From Hesseltinella vesiculosa (taxonomy: Eukaryota > Mucoromycota > Mucoromycetes > Mucorales > Cunninghamellaceae): a stretch of 64,000 nucleotides of DNA. The position numbers and the translations under genes are program-made. Position 1 is the first letter of the stretch; every line of letters begins with the position of its first letter. The stretch spans positions 719,710 to 783,709 of the forward strand of contig MCGT01000010.1 of assembly GCA_002104935.1 (NCBI GenBank), read 5' to 3'. This document shows, piece by piece, positions 44,701 through 59,742 of this stretch. The notes under the pieces were generated by a model. It was not told where the DNA came from. It saw only the letters and a program-made list of their open reading frames with translations, and searched no databases.

Positions 44701-45982
44701 TATATTGGCCACCTTTGCGGTGATTCTGGGTAAAAAAAAAAAAAAAAAAAAAAGACAGATACCTTGGATCTAATGTCTTGTTTGTAGCCATTCCTTTTTT
44801 TTACATACATCTGGCAAGCACATACAACCGTGTGGGCATCGTGGTGTTGATCGCGTACATGGTGGTTGCCTTGGCCCGCTATGCCTACCCTGTGGCCGGT
44901 GAAAGTGTTGCCGAGACCGTTTGGTACAGTGCTCTTGTCCTACAGTCAATCTCGCTATTTTTATTAACCTCGATCTAATTTAGGAAGCGCGTGGCAACCA
45001 TGATTGTTGGTATTGTAGTGGCGCTGCTACTAAATTCGTAAGTGTTTGAAAAGGATGGAACGGGATGACATCGGGAGAAAGAGGTACGCCTATGGACTGA
45101 TCGCTATTTTTTTTTTTTTTTTACTGTGTGGTCATGAATTAGGCTGATTTGGCCATTCGTTGCTCGTCAAGCTGTGCGCAAATCCATACCCGGGGTTCTG
45201 GACCAGCTGGCTGATTACTATACATTTTTGATGGGTACTTTTTTGTATCACCTGCCATCGCACCCTCCAACTGAAGAGGACATGAACCGAAGCATCAAAA
45301 TGGAGGGCTCGATCCAATCGTCGATCGAGGCTGTGCTCATCCTCTTGGAACTGACCGACAATGAGCCTCGCCTGCGTGGACCTTTTCCCAAAGCGTTTTA
45401 CAAGGCAATGATTGAAACCATTCAAGACATCCTGAATCTTTTGGCCAGCATGCGCGTGTCTCTCTTTAAAATGTCCCCCAACGTCAAATCAGTAAGTGCT
45501 GTTCTTTTGTCCTTACTCCTGAGCCTTCTCTTACATTTTATTCCTGGTTCAGCATATCAGCCAGCACGAATACTATCAATACCGCCGTGATATGGTATGG
45601 TGAAACTTGGCAATAGACATGCTAGGCATTGCGAACCTGACGTTTTATTTTTTTTTGTGTCACTTTCCTGGCGTAGATTGCCTCGATCCTCCTTCATTTT
45701 TACACCTTGGCTTCGGCATTGCGAACGAAATCCCCAATGCCCATATTCATGCCATCCGCCCGAGCAGCGCGTGGTCGATTGATTGAGAACCAGCAAATCA
45801 ACAGTAAAACGGAACGCTTGGTAAATTTCCGAAATCTCACGTGGTTTGCCATGTCATGTTGCACTGAGGAAATCATCAGTGAATTGGAGCACCTTTCCAA
45901 CCTGGTCCAGTTTGTGGTCGGTGAAGCCAAGTTTGCCCATCAAGCTCAGCGCATCGATGTCATTCAGTCTGCCATGCCATAA
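41756..45982 (+). CDS. BRE4-like/FUSC-type multi-pass membrane transporter
   Basis: Large membrane protein of about 1200 residues in the fungal brefeldin-A-sensitivity/aromatic acid exporter superfamily (ArAE_2_N, FUSC-like and ArAE_2 regions). Exons include 41756-42087, 42164-42555, 42622-44049, 44109-44729, one from 44788, and further exons to 45982; the junction near 44950-44985 is uncertain. The first half-transporter has TM helices VLKCTLAYFITTLFSLIHPL, FLVTTGSLFNHPGR, TTALGLILAVGWACAALAAI, VIPALFLFVGVFL and INIGMPLLIGAGI-like. A cytosolic linker carries poly-His/Asp patches (HHHPHDDDDDYTEE). The second set has FSLKMAVAVLVLCMPAFF, WSAMTVIAILNPTNGGTLG and RIVGTLIGALMGWGA. This two-half layout with a long middle loop is the family pattern. 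Substrate unknown. Confidence 0.85.
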
Positions 45983-46289
45983 TCATACCTTTCTAATTTA
46001 ATTGTAGTTTAGCACCAGAATAAAACCCTCACAGTCAATTCTCAGTCCTCTTTACGTACAGTCTCTCTATTCCCTCTGATTTTCCAGAAAATAAAAGCGG
46101 TCATTTTTGGTCGCACCCATACCAAATTTTCTACTTTCCATACTTAGACAGGGTATGCTACAGAGCCACATTATCTGGTTAGAACGATATCTCATATTTA
46201 ATTCACAACGAAAGACTTCGTCAGGAAAAAAAAAAAATACTAATAACGGGAAGATGTGCCGACATTCTTATTTTGAGACTTGTCAATTA
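45983..46289. other. 3' flank of the BRE4-like gene
   Basis: AT-rich 3' flank with no supported gene. Confidence 0.4.
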
Positions 46290-47290
46290 TTTGATAGAGA
46301 ATGGAAATTGGCAGGCGAGGTGAAGGGGAGATCGGCGGCTTTGATGGGGTTGAACTGTTCATCCACAACGAAGAGCTGACACGAGCCAGTGTGCACAGAT
46401 TCTTCTTGGTCGTCAATGTGAATCGAGCGTTTCCAAGGAGCTAGGAAATGCAAATGTCGCCACTTCCATCATTATGTAATACTTAGAGGTTTGCAATACC
46501 ACGCACCACAGCTGCTTTGGCAGGTGCCATAACTTTGGACACGATGAGGAGATCCACCTGAGCATCAGCGGTCGATATCTTCCCAGTTTGGATGTCATCC
46601 ACTATGACCGCCAATTCAGATACCTCTTCCATTGAAAACTAGCATAGATGGCAAATCTTGAACATCGCTTTCGTTAATTATAGACGTCAGGAAGTTGGCG
46701 GCATCGGCTACGACCAACTCGTTGATTACTTGAGAACATGATGCTTTCGTAGAAAACAATGCAGCCTTGCGTCTCATTTCTTTCCAGAAATCTAAAGCAT
46801 CCATTGATGTTGTCCAGGTGTTCTGACTTTCTTCTTGTATATCAGTACTAGACACCTTTGGGATAAGCCATTGTTAGAATACATGTAACAGCTTGAGAAA
46901 AAAAAAGAAAAAAAAAGAAGGGGCGGAACTTGAATACAACGTGATTGATGGTGGACGCCAACACAGTGCAACTGTGAGCAGACGTTGCTTGTGTTCATCT
47001 GGAGCATACTTCAACAAAATATTCTTGTAGCCTGTATGTGCATACATTCGATCTGACATACAAATGTTGACAGCAAAGACTTTGAACGACAAATGTTCCA
47101 TGTTATTAATGCACCATCGAAGCGCTGCTTCAATGGGGTAGGTCGTGTAGAAATTGACTGGCCAAATTCAGCTTCCGCACATTGCCACCAAATCCCAGCT
47201 CGTGCACACAGGGCCGTTAGCAACCTCGAAATTTGATACAAAAAGTCGCAAGTCCTACTGTGACCTACTCAAGTTAGTGCCAAAAAGAGA
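46290..47290 (-). pseudogene. Unrecognised decayed gene
   Basis: Coding-like minus-strand blocks without a recognised family. From high to low coordinates: FEVANGPVCTSWDLVAMCGS followed by a stop and then NFYTTYPIEAALRWCINNME and FAVNICMSDRMYAHTGYKNI, KYAPDEHKQRLLTVALCWRP; next DALDFWKEMRRKAALFSTKA and VVADAANFLTSIINESDVQD; then VDLLIVSKVMAPAKAAVV; then SCQLFVVDEQFNPIKAADLP. A stop inside the first block and frame changes between blocks suggest decay, although some changes may be introns. Intergenic sequence continues to 47454. Confidence 0.4.
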
Positions 47291-47454
47291 TTGATTTGCA
47301 TCATATAAACCTGTAGAATGATAGAAAGACCAGTATCACAAAAAAGGTGCCAAATGATGTGGTGTGATGCGACTACCTAGCGTGCGCGGTAAAGTCCCTC
47401 AACGGGCAGGCGGTGTTGAACATTATCCTTTATTATTATTATTCACAATGTCAG

Positions 47455-49566
<2,112 letters not shown>

Positions 49567-50006
49567 GGCAATGTAAAATAAAACGGTCGATGAAAAAAAG
49601 GTGAAGAAGTGCAAGAAGCAAAAAGCGCACTCCAAAAACTTTATTGAAACGCAGCCACCCAACTACCAATGGGCAGGGAAGTGTTTGTCCCCTGCTTTCA
49701 GTTGCTCTCTTTGCGTCCTCTTCACCTACCACTATCTATTCGAAACTATGTGACAAGGGTCTGTCGACTTGATCCTTTGACAAACCCACGTTGTACACGA
49801 TACCTATTTTTCTGGACGCTGATGAATGCTTGATGGTATAACACACTCGCCCATCACTTGCTGATTGCATTGACTTTTAAAAAAAACGGTGTGACAGCGC
49901 ATGGAACCCCCCTCCCCTCCCGCCTCCCTATTTTTTTTTCAAATTGCCGCCCGTCAATTTTCACAATTTTCCTCTTTTCTTTTCATTATCCATTCCCTTG
50001 TAGACC
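49567..50006. other. Divergent promoter region SRP54/adenylate kinase
   Basis: 440 bp between two oppositely transcribed genes. C/T-rich stretch (49905-50000) just upstream of the adenylate kinase ATG, typical of fungal promoters. No gene. Confidence 0.5.
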
Positions 50007-51059
<1,053 letters not shown>

Positions 51060-51339
51060 ATTTTCTCTTGTATATAATTTTCTTTTAAAAAAGCTCTGCT
51101 TTCACTCGCTCGTCTGTGAGTTAAAAGGTATTCTAATCTGATTGGCTGGTCAGCTGGAGATTTTTTTTATTTTTTGTCGTCCCCCCAAAAAAGATGATCC
51201 TTTTCTTTTTCCATCTTTGTTCTGTTTTCATTTGGTGAACGTCCATGATACCTATCCACGCGGCTGGTGGCTATTGCCGATCAGTCCATGGACATGGGTT
51301 CTTTTCTTGAAAAGATGCTAGCGGCCTGTAGCCAAACTT

Positions 51340-52070
51340 TGGCGAACGTCCTATACTCCTGCCATCACCGCCTCGACCACTTTGGCTGCTGCGTCCACTC
51401 TCCCCATTTCTTTTGTGGATGTTCTCCAAGCTGTCGAAGATCGCGCGACAATGGCAGTGACACCTTTGCAGCCTAGGAGGTACTGGTTTTTTTTTTTTTT
51501 TTTTTTTGGATAGCTAACTTTTTTTTTTTTTTTTTGGGTAGCGCCATGCCCCTTCCTCCTTTGCCTGCCCACGTTAGCCCTGATTTGGGAGCCAAGGCTC
51601 AAGCAGCTCTGCGGCATCTGTTTGGCCCTAATGGCCAGTTCAAGTCGACGACCCAAGCCAATGCAGCCATGGCCATTCTTGCCCAGCCAGCCAGCAAGGC
51701 CAGTATCCTGTGTGTCCTCCCAACAGGTGCTGGCAAAGCCTTGCTGAACATGCTGCCCTGCCTGGTCGAACCAACAAAGGTGATGGTGTTGGTTGTGCCG
51801 TATGTCGCACTGACTGGCGACACTGTGCGACGGCTGAAGCAATTCCGTATCAAGTGTGCTGAATGGAAGCAAATCAAGACGAGCTACCGATCTGCTATTG
51901 ATCGGGAAACTCGTCTTGTTCTTGTTTCTGCTGAAGAAGCGTCCTCGGTGGAATTCCTCAAGTTTACCAAGCTTCTCTGCAGCCTGAACTCTCTCTCTCT
52001 CGCGTTGTGTTTGATGAAGCCCATCTCATCTGCACCTCGACGTCATACGGTACATACCGGTATTCATTGA
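51340..52070 (+). pseudogene. RecQ-like DEAD/DEAH helicase fragment (mobile-element type)
   Basis: N-terminal part of a RecQ-like helicase, preserved over two exons around an intron at about 51477-51541 that contains T-runs of 22 and 18 nt. Seen: PAITASTTLAAASTLPISFV, then LRHLFGPNGQFKSTTQANAAM, then ILCVLPTGAGKALLNMLPCL (Walker A, with Ala where Ser is usual) and VMVLVVPYVALTGDTVRRLK, KCAEWKQ and RLVLVSAEEASSVEFL. The DEAH region reads out of frame after 51960 (VFDEAHLI would be expected; here the frame is lost) and the rest is absent. Such helicases occur in fungi as parts of repeated loci near zinc-finger ORFs. Confidence 0.65.
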
Positions 52071-52549
52071 CCCTGAGGAATTGACAAGTCACGAAGATCT
52101 ACAGTATCGTTCTACTTATCAACATGTGCAAGGAATATGATGTCTAATGGTACCAGACGTGCATATATCGTTATGATGAAGGCATATACAGATGCAGGAC
52201 GGAATGATGAAGCAAAGAAATTCCAAACAAGTATAGCAAGATATATTGACAAGAACATGTACTGCCTTCCAGCTATAACACAAGGCAAACTATGGGTTAT
52301 ATCAAAAAAAAAAGTTACGATTCAGATCAATCATGATGAAAGATCAAGTTCTTCAAACAAAAGAAGAAGAACAGAATGAAGAAGATACCGGTATGAACAA
52401 TATATATGAACTATGCAATTATACAATCCTTTTTTTTTATGAATCAACCATACAATCCTTTTATATGATACATTCCTTTATATGATACAATACTTTTTAT
52501 GATATATTCCTTTTTAAGATACAGTACATTACTTTTTATGATAAAATTA
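52071..52549. other. AT-rich segment with short degenerate tandem repeats
   Basis: Composition changes abruptly. An 80-codon open frame (52137-52379, RRAYIVMMKAYTDAGRNDEA) has AT-rich codons unlike the neighbours, and no known domain. From about 52425 to 52570 the sequence is a degenerate tandem of tatgatacattccttt-like units. It separates the helicase fragment from the convergent remnant. Confidence 0.5.
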
Positions 52550-53960
52550 TTTATATGATACATTCCTCAAGCTTTTGAGAGACCAGAGCCACACCAAGAT
52601 CGTGCACAAAGGGCAGCAACGATCGCTCCGCAAAATGGTCTCGTTCAGGGCTGAGTTGGCCATCCTCGGCATGCTGAAGTAATGCCAAGGCGCTTTGCTT
52701 GACAGCTGGAGGGAGTTGAATGCACGATGGGAGTGAATCTGCTTCTGCAAGGACACAGACAGCAAGCATCACTCGCGTGCAAACTCTGGCATACTCCACA
52801 GTTGTCTTGTCGTTCTGAAACAAAGCAAGCCCTTCCGTCTGGAGATCTGGCCCACTGAGGAAAAAAAAAAAAAAAAACTTGTCAGATGCTGCTACAGTAC
52901 TCTTTACCATCTTGATTTTTTTTTGTTTCCTACTTACAGCTTCTCTTTCAAGACGTGACGGAGGACGTAAAAGTCTTGGCCGGGGATGTAGAGAGCGCTG
53001 TGGGCGTCCTGGGGACTGGAGAAGTAACGCATGCAAGCAAGGCTAACCACTTGGTGGCGCTGGCTGTTTGCATGCGTCATGGCCTGGATCAGTCCCGAAT
53101 CCTGCTGGTCAACTTGCTGCACAATGCGATCCCACTGTTGGTGAGAAAAAAAACCAGTCGAGATCGTGGGTGACATCGGTGGAGGAGATTTCATTGCAGG
53201 CGTCATGGAGAATGGTGCCAAGTTGATCCAGAACAGAGGCGTTGTCCATGTGGTTGTTGGCTGACAGGGATGGTGAACGAGATGGTGAAGAAGTTGAAGA
53301 GTCATGCACTATCTTGTCCTCAACTTCGGTTACTGCGCTGCTACCAGTAACACCATAGCAGAGATCAGCGCGACGGTTGAACAAGCGCTGGACAGGGTGC
53401 GCATCAGAAAAGGACTTCAGAGCGTCAGCATGAGACAGCTGGTCAAGTTTGCCTCGATGCATGGCATAAAAATGCTTGCTCATGATCTGTTCAGTTCACA
53501 AAAAAAAAAGGAGTTGTTGGCAGAGCCTGCATTTCTTGCCGGCATGTAAGTGAGGCCCGCGATTTCGCTGTCACAGGCACGGAATGACTTGTAAAAGGTC
53601 TGGATGTCTGCTACGTCCACAATGCCAGCTTCAAAGGATAGGATAGGGGGTGGTGAACAAGTCGAGCAACGTTGGGTACGCGATGGCGATCTTTCAAGAG
53701 AGCTTCCGCAGCCTCTAATGAAAAAAGAATGGGTAAGATGTGTTTGCATCTTACCTTCTTCAGCAATTTGGTCTTCATTGAGAGTTTCTTCGAATCCTAT
53801 CACATTGCAGGCCAGGGCATGCTGTCTGAAAGATCTGATTGAGGAAGGTGAATAAGACTTGCCACAGCGACATTCGAAGCGCAAATCCCCGTTCAAATAA
53901 ACAGTTGTGGGATGGTCTATTGACAAAAAATAAGTTATTTTTTCAGTAAACTGATTCAAT
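52550..53960 (-). pseudogene. Zinc-finger protein remnant linked to helicase loci
   Basis: Minus-strand coding-like blocks: HPTTVYLNGDLRFECRCGKS and SIRSFRQHALAC (a Cys/His zinc-binding pattern CxCGK...H..AC), then GIVDVADIQTFYKSFRACDS, HFYAMHRGKLDQLSHADALK, RLFNRRADLCYGVTGS and DRIVQQVDQQDSGLIQAMTH, HQVVSLACMRYFSSPQDAHS and LYIPGQDFYVLRHVLKEKL. The end is DLGVALVSQKLEECII. Some frame changes fit introns, others do not. The N-terminal zinc finger resembles that of OrsD-type (PF12013) proteins that accompany RecQ-like helicases in fungal repeat loci; that is from memory and uncertain. It points toward the helicase fragment (convergent). Confidence 0.45.
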
Positions 53961-55260
53961 GCTTAGTGAAGCTATCTTACCATCAGATCCAAAGGTCCGA
54001 TTTTATTATGGGCAGTGAGTACATGCAAGTCTCTCTCACGTTTTTTTCAAACGAGGTGCTGCAGTTTTGGCATTGGTAAAAGTTTGGCTATAAAAGAAGT
54101 AATCAAAAAAGGCAAACACAATAAATGTAATAAGCTGTTGTTATATTACCATTGTAGCATTAAATCAGATGTGAAGAAGAAAAGACGAGAAAAAAAAAAA
54201 CTAGCCCGGCCCATTTTTTTTTTTTTTTGCTCTTCCCCCCCCCCTTTTTTTTTTTTCTGCTGCATCCTCTTGATATTAATCTAGCAGATGCCACCCTTAC
54301 CTTAATAAAGATGCAGTATTACTCACCAACACTTTCAACACACGTTAACTAATCGTGTAGAATGTGTCGTATCTGGGGTAAAATCGTACCCAGACTCATA
54401 AGACACAATGCCGACGAAACCACAAAATCAACCTAAACACTTTTCCTACTCCAATGCTCACCTCGCTCAAGCATAATCTTTTCAACATGTTACCAAACTC
54501 TCCTGTACGATTGACGAAACCATGTCAAAAATCAAACAGCTTACTAGGTCATGATCCTAGCAAGACTACAACCCGAGCAGAAAACGGTAAGCAGCAGCTG
54601 GTTCAGCTGTTTTTGAAGGAAAATATACGAATAGGATCTTCGTACCAATAAAAACCATAGCACAATTCTCGCTCATTCTCACACCCATCTCTTTCATTTC
54701 TTTACATGAATCCTGTAGAATGCTTTTCCATCTTGAACGTAAATCATATTTTCATGAAAATAAACCTACCCTTTTTCATCACCTCCTTTTCTAATCTTTT
54801 AATGAGATCAATATACTACAATAAATGTTGCAAATATACCGTTCTTCAATTCCATTATGCCCAAACTTTCAAGATTATCTTGATTTGTTGATTGACATTA
54901 ACTACTCCAAAAAAAATCAAGTAGATTAAAAGAGTCAATGATAAAAAGAAGAAAATTGAAGGAAGAAGTCCAGCTTACGGTAGGTACAGCATGAACTTGC
55001 AGGTTGCCAGGAAAAAGAGCATGCTGTATTCACGCCAATCGCATCCATCCATCCACTCATCCATCTATACATAATGCTGTAGACAAGACGCCTCCAATAT
55101 GGCGCACAGTATTAAACAGGCATCAGCATGGTTTTTTTTAAGCTGGAAAAAAAAAAACCATGCTGGAAAAAAAAAAAGAAATTCAAACAACGCAGCATGG
55201 CCATGCCACGGGCTTGCAAGGCATTTTTTTACATCTCCGATGCCGCATTAATTAATAAGA
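53961..55260. other. Intergenic before the satellite array
   Basis: 1.3 kb of AT-rich sequence without a supported gene. Several A/T runs, including two near 54220-54255. The last ~60 bp already resemble the array in part (gcattttttt then cggcacccgc). Confidence 0.5.
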
Positions 55261-57501
55261 GCGGCACCCGCATTTTTTTTATTTTTATAGGGATGAGTAA
55301 GCGGGGCAGGGTGGGCCAATGGGGGTGAACTTTTGCATGAGGGTAGACCAGTAATGGATGGGTATGCACTAAAAAAACGAGGCGGATTGAATCACTGGCA
55401 AGCCAGGTAGAAGCGTTTTTTTCCATCGGTTGAGCCTGTTTAAGCTGGTGAAGTTAGCAAAAAGAAAAAAAATGGGTAGAGTTGGCAGCCAATGAGCGTG
55501 GATTTTGGTATGCAGGTAGACCATCTATGGAAGGGTATGCACTAAAAAAACGAGGCGGATCGAATCATGGGCAAGCCAGGAAAAAGCGTTTTTTTCGATC
55601 GGTTGAGCCCGTTTAAGCTGGTGAAGTTAGCAAAAAAAAAAAAAGAGGCACTATCTAAAAAGGGGGAAATGAAAGTCCGCTACCGGTACATAGCAAAAAA
55701 GAAAAAAAGATGGGGGTGAACCTCGAACTCCTGACATGCGCACTGACGTGTCGGTTTAATACCGACAAGCCAGCCACCCCCTCTGTCCACCAGAATTCGA
55801 CGTCAACGACACTCAGCATTGGCCGCCTCAGCCAATCACAGCAGGCCATTTCCTTACAAATCGGCGGAGTTGGCTGCCAATCAGGGTGGATTTTTATTTT
55901 TAGCTTGTCTGAGTCGTATCCAATTGAAGCAGGGCATTTGCTTGTCCGCCTAAACAAACAAAGGCGGCACCCGCTTTTTTTTTTTTTTACTGTAGGGAAG
56001 AGTAAGCGGTGCAAGGTGGGCCAATGGGGGTGAGCTTTTGCATGAAGGTAGACCAGTTATGGATGGGTATGCACTAAAAAAACGAGACGGATCGAATCAT
56101 GGGCAAGCCAGGAAAAAGCGTTTTTTTCCATCGGTTGAGCCCGTTTAAGCTGGTGAAGTTAGAAAAAAGAAAAAAAATGGGTAGAGTTGACAGCCAATGA
56201 GAGTGCAAGAAAAAAGAGCGGGATCGAATCCTGGGCAAGGCAGGTGCGGTTGTGCGGAGCTTAATATTATCTGGAAGGCTCTGGAAGGTTCTGGGACCTT
56301 CCTTTTTTTAGCTAGTGCATGTCTCAGCCAATTACAGTAGGGTTTTGACCCCTCCGCTTAAAGAAACGGCGTCACTTCCTTTTTTTATTTTTTTATTTTT
56401 TTTAGCGCAAAGTACTGTACAAGTAAAAAAGAGCATGCCAGAGTAAAAAAAAAAAAAAAAAAAGGCAAAAAATCCCGTTCCGGATGATGCCTTACCGCTC
56501 AGTAGGTGTACGATAAGACAGCACCATTCGGGAGAAAGCCAGGGGTTTACGATGTCGGGTGAGGACTCGAACTCTGAACATGCAGTTTAAAGCGCCAATT
56601 TTTGGCATATACGCTAGCAATCCCGGTTTTTTAGCCATAATTTAGACCCGAACATACCCCCGACAATGTTACACAAACATCCAAATATAGCGATTTTACC
56701 GGGCAGTGCTTTACCATCAGCAAAAAAAGAGCGGAGTAGTCTTATCCAATTGAAGCAGGGCATTTGCTCCTCCGCCTAAACAAACAAAAGGCGGCACCCG
56801 CTTTTTTTTATTTTAAGGTAGGGGAAGAGTAAGCGGGGCAAGGTGGGCCGATGAGGGTGAGCTTTTGCATGAAGGTAGAGCAGTTATGGATGGGTATGCA
56901 CTAAAAAAACGAGACGGTTCGAATCATGGGCAAGTCAGGTAGAAGCGTTTTTTTCCATCGGTTGAGCCTGTTTAAGCTGGTGAAGTTAGTAAAAAGAAAA
57001 AAAATGCGTAGAGTTGGCTGCCAATGAGCGTGGATTTTGGTATGCAGGTAGAGCAGTTATGGATGGGTACGCACTAAAAAAACGAGACGGATCGAATCAT
57101 GGGCAAGTCATGTAGAAGCGTTTTTTTCTATCGGTTGAGCCTGTTTAAGCTGGTGAAGTTAGCAAAAAAAAAAAGAGGCTCTATCTAAAAAGGGGAAAAT
57201 GAAAGTCCGCTACCAGTACATAGGAAAAAAAAAAAGAAGGGGGTTCGTCACGGGTGAGGTTCGAACTCTTAATATGCGTATTGAGGTGTCAGTTTAATAC
57301 CGACAGGCCAGCCGTCCCCTCTGTACACCAGGATTTCAACTCAATGACACTCAGCATTGGCCGCCTCAGCCAATCACAGCAGGCTATTTCCTTACAAATC
57401 GGCGGAGTTGGCTGCCAATCAGGATGGGTTTTTATTTTTAGCTTGTCTGAGTCGTATCCAATTGAAGCAGGGCATTTGCTTGTCCGCCTAAACAAACAAA
57501 G
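55261..57501. repeat. 2.24-kb satellite unit, copy 1
   Basis: First complete unit, beginning at gcggcacccgcatttt. It contains five sub-repeats starting with a (t/c)gcactaaaaaaacgag core (about 55360, 55540, 56070, 56900, 57070). Each is followed by a g(a/t)tcgaatca-type box, gggcaag, an aagcgttttttt run and ttgagcc(t/c)gtttaagctggtgaagttag. CCAAT-containing segments (agccaatcacagcagg, cagccaatgag) recur. At 56283-56309 an inverted repeat GGAAGGT/ACCTTCC with a six-base loop is followed by seven T. Open frames of 95-119 codons recur identically but have no domain and overlap on both strands, so I do not call them genes. Confidence 0.95.
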
Positions 57502-59742
57502 GCGGCACCCGCATTTTTTTTATTTTTATAGGGATGAGTAAGCGGGGCAGGGTGGGCCAATGGGGGTGAACTTTTGCATGAGGGTAGACCAGTAATGGAT
57601 GGGTATGCACTAAAAAAACGAGGCGGATTGAATCACTGGCAAGCCAGGTAGAAGCGTTTTTTTCCATCGGTTGAGCCTGTTTAAGCTGGTGAAGTTAGCA
57701 AAAAGAAAAAAAATGGGTAGAGTTGGCAGCCAATGAGCGTGGATTTTGGTATGCAGGTAGACCATCTATGGAAGGGTATGCACTAAAAAAACGAGGCGGA
57801 TCGAATCATGGGCAAGCCAGGAAAAAGCGTTTTTTTCGATCGGTTGAGCCCGTTTAAGCTGGTGAAGTTAGCAAAAAAAAAAAAAGAGGCACTATCTAAA
57901 AAGGGGGAAATGAAAGTCCGCTACCGGTACATAGCAAAAAAGAAAAAAAGATGGGGGTGAACCTCGAACTCCTGACATGCGCACTGACGTGTCGGTTTAA
58001 TACCGACAAGCCAGCCACCCCCTCTGTCCACCAGAATTCGACGTCAACGACACTCAGCATTGGCCGCCTCAGCCAATCACAGCAGGCCATTTCCTTACAA
58101 ATCGGCGGAGTTGGCTGCCAATCAGGGTGGATTTTTATTTTTAGCTTGTCTGAGTCGTATCCAATTGAAGCAGGGCATTTGCTTGTCCGCCTAAACAAAC
58201 AAAGGCGGCACCCGCTTTTTTTTTTTTTTACTGTAGGGAAGAGTAAGCGGTGCAAGGTGGGCCAATGGGGGTGAGCTTTTGCATGAAGGTAGACCAGTTA
58301 TGGATGGGTATGCACTAAAAAAACGAGACGGATCGAATCATGGGCAAGCCAGGAAAAAGCGTTTTTTTCCATCGGTTGAGCCCGTTTAAGCTGGTGAAGT
58401 TAGAAAAAAGAAAAAAAATGGGTAGAGTTGACAGCCAATGAGAGTGCAAGAAAAAAGAGCGGGATCGAATCCTGGGCAAGGCAGGTGCGGTTGTGCGGAG
58501 CTTAATATTATCTGGAAGGCTCTGGAAGGTTCTGGGACCTTCCTTTTTTTAGCTAGTGCATGTCTCAGCCAATTACAGTAGGGTTTTGACCCCTCCGCTT
58601 AAAGAAACGGCGTCACTTCCTTTTTTTATTTTTTTATTTTTTTTAGCGCAAAGTACTGTACAAGTAAAAAAGAGCATGCCAGAGTAAAAAAAAAAAAAAA
58701 AAAAGGCAAAAAATCCCGTTCCGGATGATGCCTTACCGCTCAGTAGGTGTACGATAAGACAGCACCATTCGGGAGAAAGCCAGGGGTTTACGATGTCGGG
58801 TGAGGACTCGAACTCTGAACATGCAGTTTAAAGCGCCAATTTTTGGCATATACGCTAGCAATCCCGGTTTTTTAGCCATAATTTAGACCCGAACATACCC
58901 CCGACAATGTTACACAAACATCCAAATATAGCGATTTTACCGGGCAGTGCTTTACCATCAGCAAAAAAAGAGCGGAGTAGTCTTATCCAATTGAAGCAGG
59001 GCATTTGCTCCTCCGCCTAAACAAACAAAAGGCGGCACCCGCTTTTTTTTATTTTAAGGTAGGGGAAGAGTAAGCGGGGCAAGGTGGGCCGATGAGGGTG
59101 AGCTTTTGCATGAAGGTAGAGCAGTTATGGATGGGTATGCACTAAAAAAACGAGACGGTTCGAATCATGGGCAAGTCAGGTAGAAGCGTTTTTTTCCATC
59201 GGTTGAGCCTGTTTAAGCTGGTGAAGTTAGTAAAAAGAAAAAAAATGCGTAGAGTTGGCTGCCAATGAGCGTGGATTTTGGTATGCAGGTAGAGCAGTTA
59301 TGGATGGGTACGCACTAAAAAAACGAGACGGATCGAATCATGGGCAAGTCATGTAGAAGCGTTTTTTTCTATCGGTTGAGCCTGTTTAAGCTGGTGAAGT
59401 TAGCAAAAAAAAAAAGAGGCTCTATCTAAAAAGGGGAAAATGAAAGTCCGCTACCAGTACATAGGAAAAAAAAAAAGAAGGGGGTTCGTCACGGGTGAGG
59501 TTCGAACTCTTAATATGCGTATTGAGGTGTCAGTTTAATACCGACAGGCCAGCCGTCCCCTCTGTACACCAGGATTTCAACTCAATGACACTCAGCATTG
59601 GCCGCCTCAGCCAATCACAGCAGGCTATTTCCTTACAAATCGGCGGAGTTGGCTGCCAATCAGGATGGGTTTTTATTTTTAGCTTGTCTGAGTCGTATCC
59701 AATTGAAGCAGGGCATTTGCTTGTCCGCCTAAACAAACAAAG
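57502..59742. repeat. 2.24-kb satellite unit, copy 2
   Basis: 2241 bp, same length as copy 1 and nearly identical to it base for base. Differences seen by eye are mostly one-base changes in A/T-run length. The sub-repeat order is the same. The hairpin with T7 recurs at 58524-58550. Confidence 0.95.

Noticed and set aside
55720..55795. A tRNA gene on the minus strand of the satellite unit (GGGGGTG/CACCCCC ends)
   Set aside because: The ends pair over 7 bp and a TTCGA box is present, but no proper T-arm, anticodon arm or D-arm can be drawn; kept only as tRNA-like.
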